Assembly (NCBI RefSeq): GCF_014905175.1
Contig: NC_057790.1
Location: 620,001 to 684,000 of the forward strand
Source: Aphidius gifuensis
Taxonomy: Eukaryota; Arthropoda; Insecta; Hymenoptera; Braconidae
Length of the DNA: 64,000 bases
Direction of reading: 5' to 3'
Numbering within the stretch: the first letter of the stretch is position 1; every line of letters begins with the position of its first letter. The position numbers were made by a program, and so were the translations under genes. Under the pieces are notes generated by a model. That model was not told the origin of the DNA. It worked only from the letters and a program-made list of their open reading frames with translations, and made no database searches. Of this stretch, positions 1-11,426 are shown in pieces.

Positions 1-3000
1 TCATGTGGAAAAATTTATAATATTTTTTCTAATTTATTATTTATGTTTTTATGATTTTTCATTGAGATGATATCATAAATTTATTTTGAAAAATAAAATA
101 CAATAAAATACGATAGAAATATATATTTACTATGGAGAAATTATATTTACTATCGAAATATTTCGACGACGAAATTTTTATTAAATTAATTTCGACGACG
201 AAATTTTTGTTAAATTAATTTCGATTGAATAATATTTGTTAAATCGACACCCATGAAATTTAATTGATTAAAAAAATTAATAGTAACCCTTATAAATAAA
301 ATGTAAAACTATTAAAAAAAAAAAAAAATAAACAACAAGTAGTAGTTGTATAGTTGTTGTTGAGTGCATTGTCACTGGTTACACTATTTTCTGAATGTAG
401 AAGGCAATTATCGTTAATGCACAGGTTTTGTTCGGCTTATAATTAACTTGGAAAGTGACAGGTGCCGACAAAGAATACATATAAACATACTTTGTGTGTA
501 CAGTTGCGCCTTTCGGATGGTGGATGAGAGTTCTTTGGGTAGCTGGTAAAATAATACTATATACTCTCTCTTGTACCAAGTGCATTCAGCCGTTCAAAAA
601 GCGTCATGCCTTCTTTCCTTCTGTGATATTTCTACTACTACCCTTTTTTTTTTTTCATTTATTTTTTATCCCTTTATATATTTTTCTTTTTTTTATTCTA
701 TTTATTCTACGTATTTTCAATAGACTACCTTCTCGCCAAGTGACAATACACCTGCGAAGAAATCCATTCCCTTTTTTTATCCTTCTTCTTCTTCTTCTTC
801 TTTATGTATTTTTTTTTTTTTTTTTTTTTATCTTCTTAACCAATTGATATTGAAAACCCTTATTTAGGATACACAACATACTGAGGATTTTACCAGTAGA
901 TTTTCACCTCTAACGAGTTAACTTCTATAAACAACCCGGTGTATAACGTTGATCCGACGCCCCGATTGTCGTGGAATTTAGCAATAAATTTGCACTCACA
1001 AGTTTGTCTGAGATGTTAAAGAAAAAATATCAATTTTTTAAATTATAAAATCTTTTTTTTTTCTTTTGACTATTCTTTGTTGATGGTTTTTTATTTTCCA
1101 CAAAAGTTACGTGTAGATAAGAGCCAATTAAAATAGAATCCTTAAATCGTTCATCACAATTTACCTCATCATCATCACAACAAGATCCTCTTCAAGGTTT
1201 GCCAAAAATAAACTCAACAATTTTACATTTCATCTAAACTATCATCCTTTTTTTTATTGAACAATCTTTTTTTTTACAAAAATAATTCATAATTTTTCAT
1301 TGAACTTTTTCACGGCTCATGGATCAATGATTTTACCAACCATTCACACAGAAAGATTACTTGTACAAGTTGTCCTATTAATTCATCCGTGATTCCTCTT
1401 TGATCTTCAAGTTGAATCATCACAACAATGATTGATCCCAGCACATATTTTCATTATAAATAAATTTCCCCATGATGATACACAATATTTCATCAATTCT
1501 TGATAGCATCATGATAAATAAAAATTATTGAGTTTAGCCAAGTGCTGATGAAAATAAATGTTACTTGTTTGAGTTTGAAGCCAACTTGATGATCAAGCAT
1601 ATAGCGACCCACACGTATTTTTTATATTATCTCTATACAAGCGTTATAATCGTCTCATATATATTTTTTTTAAAATTATTTACCTTTTTGTTCCATAACG
1701 TTTTGTTCGATCGTTGTTGAATTTAAAGCTCCCTGGACGTCCTTGATGGCTCGAGTCCTATGAACGCAAAAGAGAATATTCTTTATATATATTTTTTTAT
1801 AGAGTATATATTGTACTCTATCCTCTCCTTGCACGGGATATAATTATGCTCAAGTACCGTCCTGATTTCTGCCTGCCTCCTTTTATTCTTCATTGCTTTT
1901 TTTTTTTTTAAATATATAATTTTTTTTTTCCTTCTTTCTTTTATATGATTTGTTGTTGTTGTTGTTTTTTTTTGTCTTTATTTTTAGTATGTTCATCTTA
2001 TTTATTTCTCATTCTTTTATATATATATATCTCTTGGCTTTTTCACCTCCCACCTGTGTGAATGTATGTGCCTCAATGTATACCACATGAGTAGAGTGTA
2101 CATCTTCATGGTCGTCTAACCTCCCTCATTAAGCTTTTTGCCCGAGGTTAATTCGCAATATGGCAACGTACTTACGCGTTAATCGAACCAACACAATTAC
2201 ACTGTGATGAGATACATCTTTTCATACACAGGAATTTTATATATTTATCTATTAATATATGTTGGCATTGTTGTATAAGCGCTGGACAAATGTGTCGATC
2301 GTTTGTCGACTATAAACTTTTTTTTTTTTTTTTCTTTTTACTTGTTGTTTGATTTAATAAAAATATATTTTTAAAATTACTATATTTTTCCCACAATATT
2401 TTACTGGGTTTATACACACATTGTGGACATGCTGATAAATTTATTTTCAAAAAAAATTCAACAACGAATATACTTAACGAGATATTAATCTTTTTTTTTT
2501 TTTTAATTTTCACTTTTCTAATCTTTTATGTAGAATCAACAATTTCACAAATACAAGATTTTACAATACCTGATTGTCATTTAATTATACAGACAATGAA
2601 GTTTGAAATTTTTTTTTATTTTTATTTTCATCATCACGTAATAATCTTGGTGGCTAAAATAATTTTGTTAGCTGCTTTTTTTTTTCAACGTGTGTATGCG
2701 AAAATGGATAAGACACAAAAGCCATGGGAATAAAGAAAGTAAAGTTTTTTTTTTGTTGATAATTATAGTGGCTTTTTAATTTGTATTATATCATTAATGG
2801 TAAACAAGCATAAGTGCCGTTTTCCATTATGTAAAAATGAAAAAAAAATTCAACAAAAATTCAACAGAGAATTTCGAATTGTTTCTTTAATTTTTTTTTT
2901 GATAAAAATTGTCATAAACTTTTTCAAGTACCTTGACATAATACCTGCGTAATAATTTTTACTAAAGTTTAAAAAAAAAAAAACACTTGATTGAGACATC

Positions 3001-6000
3001 AGTATACAATTAATGCAAATTTTTTGACATAAAAAAACAAGGAAATATTATGAATACAAGTTTGTTCACTTGGGTTGATGTTAAAAATAAAAATGTCTAT
3101 TCTTTGTGATTATTCCAGAGTTAAATATATTTATTCTGTTTAAATTTTTCATGCAACGTTGATATTTCTCACGAAGAATATTCTTAAGGTATATTGTTTT
3201 GTGCTTGGAACCGCGCGGTTACCCATCAGAATTAAACAGCATCATCAACCACTGTTTTCCGTTGAAATAAAAATTACATTTCAATAAAAATATACTCAAA
3301 CCACACTGTGCCCTCCCCTATAGCTCATACTTATTAATAATTTACATTGCGTATTAAACAAAGAAAAATTCATTAAAATTTTTTTTACCATTAACGATCA
3401 AAAAAAAATAAAAAACAAAATTTAAATTAAACTACAACATGTTGTTATATATATTTATTTGTAAATTCAATTGTAAAAATAAAATAATAATTTACTTATT
3501 CAATTGAATGAAAATACTGATGGGTCAAGTATTTTATAATGAAATTCAATCGAAATTTAAATTAAAATAAAATTGTAAACTAATAATAATATCAAGCATA
3601 CATTGATGGAAATTACACTGTAAATTGTTGATCAATTGTTGATGTATTTGCCGACTGATACAAAGACATAGTTACCCAGTGGAATAAAATTCATGATGAT
3701 GATTGAAGTAAAAATGAAAGCGAATCATTGATCGAATAAGAAAAGAGTTAGTGTGGTCAGAAAGTGGTTACTATAAGTTCAAAAAAAAAAATAGAATAAA
3801 CTTGGTATAGAAAAAAAAAAAGAGCAATAAAGAGAAAAAAAATTGAATGCAATTTCTTGATGGTGTAGAAATTTTTACCTGGTGCAAAACTGGAGCGAGA
3901 TTTGCAATTGTTTATCTGCATGTGAATTTACGATAGAAAAAAAATTTATGTAGAGAGAGGGTGGAGAAAAGATAGGATGCTGTGTTGGAATAGGATGCTT
4001 CCTCCTAGATACGCATTCCTGGACAAACCACATCCCGTCCTCGGGCAACGATCCGCGAGCAAGACCAATTCACCTCTCCATGGCGGCTTCTTCGGTTTGC
4101 GCCTCGATCACTATTTTTTTTTTTTTTTTTTTTTTCATCATTTTTTTATTTTATTTTATTTATTTTTTCATCTTGTAAAGGTTCTTCCACGATTGCCGAC
4201 TACTTCTGCGTTTACCAGCCGTTTCAAACGTCATCGGTATAATTCTACATTCTGTACACCCGGTATGCCTATCCACTTTGCCATGTAGAACAAACATTTT
4301 ATATCTTATTTTCAATTTTTTTTTTATTTCACTACGATATACATTATTTCTTTGAATTTACTATTTAGTTTTACCATTATTTTGTTTGGAATTTATATCC
4401 GGTAAAATATATAAATACACTTTTTTTTTATCAATTTGTTTTAAAAGAAAATTTATAAATCAAAATGAAAAAAAATTATAATTAATAATTTCTTATTTTG
4501 TTTTTTGTAAATTGCATGATTTTATTTTTTTTTTTTTTAATTTATTTATTTTGGAAAAAAGAGGGAATTATTTCGAGCTTTTAAAAAAATCTTTGAAAGC
4601 TTTTTATGATTTTAATTATTTAAAAAAAAAATTACAAGTAAATAGTATTAAAATCAGTGATTTTATAAATATTAATAATTATTTCTAATTAAAAATAAAA
4701 ATATATTTTTATTAATTAACAAAAAAAATATCAAAGATTTTTAAAAATCACTTGAAATTTTTTTTAAATAATGTTTTTATAATTTCATTCGTAGAAAATC
4801 TTTTGTAAATATTAAAATACATATAATTGATAAAAAAAAAATTTTTTTAAAAATGTATAAATATATATTAATTTTTTGTACATGTATATTAACTTTAGCA
4901 ATATGATTTTTTTTATTTTGTATAATTTTCATGTCAGAATTATAAAAAAAAAATAACACTAATAACTTTTTTAAAAAAATAAAAAATATCATTAATCTAC
5001 AAATGTGTGATGTTTTACCGTGTTCTCGTTACCAGATTCACCTTTATGCGCAGTCTTGAAATCGAAAGGTATATAATTTTCGATGGCCAAAGGGGGCAGT
5101 CACACATTTAACACAGGACACGCGATATGCATTTACTACATACCCATGACTTTGCTTAACGAGCTGTACCGAAATAAAAAATGATTAAAAAAAAAATAAA
5201 CCCAACACACATACCCACATTCTAATGAAAATAAAAATAAAAAATAGATATAACTAAAATAAAAGGGAAATGAATGAAATTACTTTCTTGATGTAACTGG
5301 CAAAGATGAATCGAAGCGATGCACGCACATGTGTGTTGTGTGCTACGACCTATCCCAACAAATGCGTTGAGGAATTGTTGAGAAAAAAAAATAAATAAAT
5401 AAATATATAAAAAAGATAAATGGAGTGGGACGTGAAGCAAGATGAAGTGGTGGTGATACAAAACAAAATGAAGACGATATGAAGATAATATTACAAACAA
5501 CATTGAAAATATAATAAAAAAAAAAAATTAAATATATAATACAAGTAAAGTCGTTGGATGTATTTATAAAAATAGTAAAATTTATTTAAAAAAAAAAAAA
5601 TGATAAATAATTTTATATATATAAAGACCGCGTGTGGTATTGGCAAAAGAGTTAGAAGGGCGGTGCGTGGGTCACAATGCCCCGCGGGCCAATATCGTGT
5701 GTCTCGACTCGTTATATAGCTATACAATCCATGGGGATGTATAACCATGTATATATATAGCGCCACAGTGTATCCTTCCAATTCATTGCAGCACCATGTA
5801 TTATGTATAACTAAATATATTTATACATATTGGCAGGCAGGTAAACGCGTACACAGCCTTGTACTATGCAGATTATTCCACGATATGGCCTATTCATTGC
5901 AAGTCATTTACTTGAAACTTTTTTTTCTTTTTTCATTTGAATTTAAAAATATATATTAAATACTAAATCATTGAATTAAATATACACAATGTTGCTAATG

Positions 6001-7183
6001 CAAATAAAGAATAAAAATTATAAACAAAGAGGCCAAAAAAAAAATGTCAATTTATATATAATTATTATTATTTAACATTTTTTTTTTTTTAAATATAAAT
6101 AGTACTGATTTTAATTAATGATATTTATATTGAAAGTTTATGTATTTAAATGACTAATTTTTTTTTTTTTTTTTTAATTGTTATATATTTTTATATTTTC
6201 TTTTTTCAATGAAAATAAATAACAGTAATGACAGTTAATTTAAAATACCTCGTCACAATTTTTTTAAGAGCTTGTAATATACCAGATAATTATCTCAATT
6301 GTTTCTTGATATTATTTATCATTGTTAAAAGAAATAATGAAAAAAAAGTGTATTTAATTTTGTTGTTTCAAGAAAATAATATTGTAAAAAAAAAGGGAAA
6401 AATGAAATTTAAAATTTGTAAATAAAATATGATATTAAAAAAAAATTAATATTACAGGAGGAAAATAGAAAATGAGAGAAAAATAAAAAATATGAATAAA
6501 AAATTTTCAATTGAAAATGGCTTGAAAGTGCGGCAATGGTTTCTCGCCACTGCCACCCACGTGGAGTCACGTCATAGGCGGTCGTAGATATATATTTTAT
6601 ATATATTTATATATGTATATATATAATATACACTATGGACCGGCATGCTTTCTTATATGCTCACTAATCGTTTATGTTTCGCTTTTCTCGGATCCAATTA
6701 TCATCCTGTGTACATCAAATAAGAATCAAGACTATAGAGCACGTTTGTTCGACCACTTATGTTTTTTTATTTTTTTTTTATATTTATTTTATTTTTTTTC
6801 ATATTAAATTTATTTGGTTTTTTTGTCTTTAATGTCGATTTTATTGTTGCATTGATGATTTATAAATTGTCGAAAAAGTATGGGTTAATGGTAACTAGGC
6901 ATTTTCGAAATATTTCTATTTCGAAAAAATCCTTTTATTTCGAAAAAATTATTTTTTAATTTTTTTTTGAGGAAAATTTAATAATTAATAGTGCTGGACA
7001 TACGTCTTTTTGTATTTTAACATTTATTGTATATGCCCTTTTATAACTGATAAGATTTGAGTCAAAAAAAATCAAGAAAACGTCAAATTCTTTGCAAAAG
7101 AAATATTTAAATATTTTTTCTTTGACGAAATAATTTTTTTTAAATTAATAAAAATTAATGAATTTGAATTTTTATAATTTCAG
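1..7183. other. Gene-poor AT-rich region upstream of the first recognised exon
   Basis: I see no exon that can be supported here. The open frames run through poly-T or poly-A tracts (for example near 780-830, 4110-4165 and 6750-6800) and lack coding character. Islands of more even composition lie at about 3965-4110, 5630-5710 and 6525-6595 and could be regulatory. Because the first exon of the plus-strand gene at 7184 opens at a splice acceptor, at least part of this stretch is probably its intron. Confidence 0.6.
161..230. repeat. 29-bp tandem repeat with an internal palindrome, about 2.4 copies
   Basis: Two full units start at 161 and 190 and a third, diverging one at 219. Each full unit begins with the inverted repeat TTTCG-ACGA-CGAAA and ends with an AT-rich TTAAATTAA. 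Units one and two differ at a single base. Confidence 0.85.
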
Positions 7184-9125
7184 GAATACAGAGAAAGAAG
7201 AAGATTATCAACACCAAGTGACAGTCCAACACCAAGAAGACCAGCAAGATTGTCAAGATCAACTGGTACACTGACACATGATGATGCCTATTTAGATTCA
7301 AGCAACACATTAACCAGAGCCAATCAAAACAACCAAGAAAGCAAAGGATGGTTTAAATCATTAAGAAAAAATAAAACAAATACCAAGGTAAATTAAAAAA
7401 AAATCAATTTAAAAAATATTATTAAATATATATATAATTTTGAAAATAAAAATAATCAACATAATGATTATTTTTTAATTGGAATATAAAAAAAAATCAT
7501 AATATACTTATAAAAAATAATAAACTATTTGTTATTTGTTTTTTTATTTAAAATAATTTGATTTTATCTAGCTTGAGAAAATAATGAGTCAATAATAGTG
7601 ACTAAAGAATTTTATGAGTTGGCATTAATCGGTCACCCTTTGATGCAAATATATTTATTGCAAAAAAAAAAAAAACATCATTGCATATTTATAGATGATT
7701 TTATAGTATAGACTGTTGTGATATTAAAATGCAAGGATGACCATTAAGCGTATACAACTTATTCCAATTACGACATTGATTAAATGAACTAACTAACTCA
7801 TTTATTACGTTTATTCTGATTTAATTTAATTGCTAAATTAACAAACGCCAATGCATCAAGACAACACATTTACAATTACATTTTTTTAACTTTTTTTTGC
7901 TGAATAAATATTTATTTGATGATTGTATAAATAAATTATAATTTATACTAATTGCAATATTATTTTTTTATTTTAGAATGTTGATAAAAAATCAAGAATA
8001 CCAGAGAGTGAAATAATGATGACAGGAACTGAGGATGAAGAGGTGTTGTCTACACCTGAACGTATATCGAATAATAAAAATATTCGTTTTTGCGGTGATA
8101 CTGATCAAGAGTCATTATCATCTCATCGTGATCATCACAGGTAAATTTTAATTAACAAAAAAAAAAAAGTTGATTATTTTATTTTAAAAAGAAGCTAGTT
8201 TATTTTTATTGGAATTTGTTGATGATTAATTAATATGTCTAGAAATAAAAGGGATGATGAACGAGTAACATCAAGACGTGATACAACATCAGTTAATTCA
8301 AATCGTCATTCAATTCTTGCTGGTAATAGAAAAACAACGAGACATGCTGAAAGTGCATTGTCATCTGGAGAAAGTACTACTGGTGATAGTAGTCAACAGA
8401 GTCAAAATTCACAACGTTCACAACGTTCAGTTGTTTTTCTTCATGCAGCAACTGGTAAAAATATTAATAATAAAAAAAAATATATTGTAAATATAATATA
8501 ATTTTCTAATTTTATAAATTTTTAGTCGGCGAAATTCCAGGACCGAATGAACGTCGACGTGCAGCAAGTCGTGAAGAACTTAATCGTCCATTACAATCAC
8601 ATACGAGAACAGTATCTAGAAGTTTAAGTGTACTTGCACCATGGAAACCACGACATTACAGAGAACCATTTGAGATTAATTATGATCAACAATATCAGAA
8701 ACCAACAACGACCCTGAGGCGTAGACAGCGTAGCCGAGATGAGGCTACACTTGCTCGACGTGGCAAGGATCAGTCACGCCGTACCAAGGACAATTTATCA
8801 AAAACTGGTAATGAAAAAAAAATAAATAAATAACGCACAATCATTTTTTTTTCAATATTTACATATTATATAAAAAGGACAAGTAAATTAACTCTTTTTT
8901 TTTTTTGCTATTTATTTATCAACAGGAACAATTAATCGGAGCACATTAAAAACAAAAGATAAACAAAAAGTCGACAGAACAATATCAAATGATTCATTAC
9001 AAAATTCAAGATCATCTAAAAATGGTACATCAAGAGTCGAGCTAAATAGATCAACTTCAGTTCCACGTGATCCAATTAAAAGCGCTGGATGGTTCAGAAT
9101 TAAAACTAAAAAGTCACGCGCCTGA
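7184..9125 (+). CDS. Ser/Arg-rich basic protein, 3' five coding exons (5' end not seen)
   Basis: I do not recognise this gene. Five exons join in one frame: 7184-7387, 7977-8140, 8243-8454, 8526-8807 and 8926-9125, each bounded by AG and GT, with phases 0, 2, 1 and 1 at the junctions. They encode 353 residues ending in SAGWFRIKTKKSRA and a TGA. The product is rich in Ser, Arg, Thr and Asn, strongly basic, and shows no membrane segment or signal peptide. The best candidates for conserved cores are VVFLHAATVGEIPGP, read across the exon 3/4 junction, and SRSLSVLAPWKPRHYREPF in exon 4. A GWF motif with basic neighbours occurs near both ends of the visible part (ESKGWFKSLRKNK and SAGWFRIKTKK). This composition suits a cytoskeletal or scaffold protein, but that is inference. 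The first visible exon starts in phase 0 and carries no convincing start, so the N-terminus lies upstream, possibly outside the window. Confidence 0.8.
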
Positions 9126-9140
9126 TGAGAATTGGCCATT

Positions 9141-9146
9141 AATAAA
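9141..9146 (+). terminator. Candidate polyadenylation signal AATAAA
   Basis: AATAAA lies 16 bases after the TGA of the Ser/Arg-rich gene. Further copies occur downstream in this AT-rich sequence, so a longer 3' UTR is possible. Confidence 0.4.
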
Positions 9147-10229
9147 ATGCTAGTCTCCGAGTTTAATTAAATATGTATAAGTAAAAGTGGCCCAAAAAAT
9201 TTGCTCATCTTTTTTACATGTAGATAGAAAAAAAGATGACTATTTTGGGTTGGACACTTAGTTACTAATTCGTTGATTTAATTGATTATTTTTTAACAAT
9301 TTAATTTAATCACGATGTAGATTATAAATATATGTTTAAATTGAAACGTGATGATACTGATTATTTGGAAACAAAAAAACAACAAACTTGATAATTAATT
9401 GACAAGAAAAAATTACTAATTTTATTTTCGAAAAAAAATATTTTAAATAATATGTCTTCTCTCTACCAAATTTATTTGATGTAAATTTTATGACGCGTGA
9501 GACGAGAATGCACAGATTAATAATTCACCACCAGGCAATATTTAAAACAATGAAAAAAAAATTAAAACAAAAAAAAAAAAATGCCTGGATATTCCGTGAA
9601 TCAGAGTGCCATTACCGTTTCTAATCTGTCACAATAAATAATTAAAAAAATCAAAATAATATTGCTGATAAAATTATACATAAAATCAGCAAACCGAGAC
9701 TACTTCTAAACTAATTTTAATAATTATTATTAATTAAATAAATTTAATATTATTTTTTATGTGTCATTTAATTTCAATGACAAAAATGTAAATACTAATA
9801 ATAATTATATTGTAACCATTTATCACAATTATTATTAGTCATCATTTCCGTTGCAATATTAATGTTTTTTTTTAATAATAATAATAATATATTTAGAAAC
9901 AAAAGAAAAAAAAAAGGAACGCCAATGAAATAATAAAAAAAAATTGCTGCAACTTTTGATTGTTTTTTTTTTTATATTTTCTAATGACTCAATTGTTTAT
10001 AATAATGATTTTTTTTTTAAATTAATTTACCTTGGTGCTATTATGTATATAAAAATTATAAAGCTGTATCAGCTTGTAAATACAATATGATTTTTTTAAA
10101 AATTGCATGATCAACAAAAAAAAGTACTTGTCATATCTTTGGTTTTATAGAAATAAAATTTATATAATTAAATAGAATTGCAGTTAATAAAATTAATTAA
10201 ATTTGATAATTAGGACTGTTGGATTTTTT
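9147..10229. other. Convergent 3' region between two genes
   Basis: AT-rich spacer between the plus-strand gene ending at 9125 and the minus-strand gene ending at 10243. I see no coding exon; it probably holds the 3' UTRs of both. Confidence 0.5.
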
Positions 10230-10242
10230 TTTATTTTGATGA

Positions 10243-10852
10243 TTATACTTCAACTGATAATTTGTCTATGCAACACATTGTTGTTCCAAGTAGTATCATC
10301 AAAGTTCCAATGTAAGTATCTGGAAATTAATGTCAAATTGAATGATGATATTTAGCTTGTGTTTGTTTATTTATTGAGCTTACTTATGTGTGCTTTTTCT
10401 TCACCCTTGAGCCAGCCAGCAATTGCAGTGAAGACAAAAGTTAATGAATTTGTAACTGGAACAGCTAATGACAGGTCAGTTTGTCCAAGAACAAAAACGT
10501 AGAGAAGTGAGCCACATTGATTTATCAAGAATGGAACAATGTACTGAAAATAAAATATACAATTTAATCAAGTTAATAATATACTTTGTTTTATATTTAA
10601 ACCTTTAAATTTGTGAATAGAAATAGCATTTGTTTTAGAAATGTTGTTAAACTTGTTTTTCCTTTGACTTTTTCAACTCCAATAGCTCCAGTTTTAATAA
10701 AAGGATTTGTTGCGCCCCAAAACATTGCAACAATTACTAGATACATCAAAGAATCTAAATAAATAAATTTTATGTATTAGTTTAATAATTTCATCATTGT
10801 TATTAATCATTAAAAACATTACTATCAAAGTCTTACCAATTGTCACAGCCAT
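10243..10852 (-). CDS. TMEM234: TMEM234-like small multipass membrane protein
   Basis: Four exons on the minus strand give 134 residues: 10837-10852, 10603-10754, 10384-10543 and 10243-10319. All introns are GT-AG and the frame is continuous from ATG (MAVTIDSLMYL) to TAA. The protein has about four hydrophobic segments: one near the N-terminus (LMYLVIVAMFWGATNPFIK), one around YIVPFLINQCGSLLYVFVLG, one around VPVTNSLTFVFTAIAGWL, and a C-terminal one (IGTLMILLGTTMCCI). The W-G-x-TNP motif after the first segment, the central DLSLAVPVTNSL and the GxLKGE-like tail of the third segment match the TMEM234 (UPF0546) family, whose members are about this length and resemble half of a drug/metabolite-type transporter. 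Molecular function is poorly known. The very short first coding exon (16 nt) is only supported by its good donor and the correct reading frame. A possible AATAAA lies at 10230-10235. Confidence 0.88.
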
Positions 10853-11017
10853 TTTATTCTTCCTATTAGTCTTTTGTTGAATAAAAAAAATATTATATTT
10901 CGCTTGGAAAATTGTTAGGCAATTAAATCGTGTAAATATATATGGAATTTTCTTAATTAAATAGAATTGTTATCATCTCAAATGACAACAACATTGTGCC
11001 TGTCAACAACAAGTAGA

Positions 11018-11099
11018 AACAGCTGATTTTATTTGGCGCATTTGGTGGAAGAAAAACGAATTAGTTACCTCTGCTCACCTTTGACACTTAACAGCTGAT
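11018..11099 (-). promoter_or_regulatory. Paired AACAGCTGAT elements upstream of the TMEM234-like gene
   Basis: Perfect AACAGCTGAT sequences at 11018-11027 and 11090-11099 lie 165-250 bases upstream of the ATG. The motif matches the E-box-type core promoter element (AWCAGCTGWT) known from Drosophila TATA-less housekeeping promoters, which fits a broadly expressed gene. The second copy runs into ATCGATGATC, which resembles a DRE. The assignment as promoter is inference. Confidence 0.5.
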
Positions 11100-11426
11100 C
11101 GATGATCATAAAAAAAAATATCAATCAAATGAAAAAAACAATAAACAATAACTTGTTATTATTTTCAAACTTTTTTTTTTTTATTAATTAATTATTTTTT
11201 TAAATTAATTTTTAAAAATATATTTCAAAAAAATTAGCTATCCACTTTAAGCTGCCAATTTACTATTAACAATCTGAGCAAAATATTTTGTAAAATTCTT
11301 AACGTGAAAAAAAAAAAATCGAAATTAAAAAAGAAAATAAAAATGTCAAAATTAATATTTAGTATTTGGCTTTAACAGTAGTACTATTTATAATATTATA
11401 TAATAATTTTAATGATTAAATTAAAT

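Noticed and set aside
494..847. 117-codon plus-strand frame rich in Phe and Leu
   Set aside because: Most of it is translated poly-T; no splice structure or domain.
3977..4288. 103-codon plus-strand frame near a GC-richer patch
   Set aside because: Half is poly-T-derived Phe, no recognisable domain, and the balanced part is only about 130 bases.
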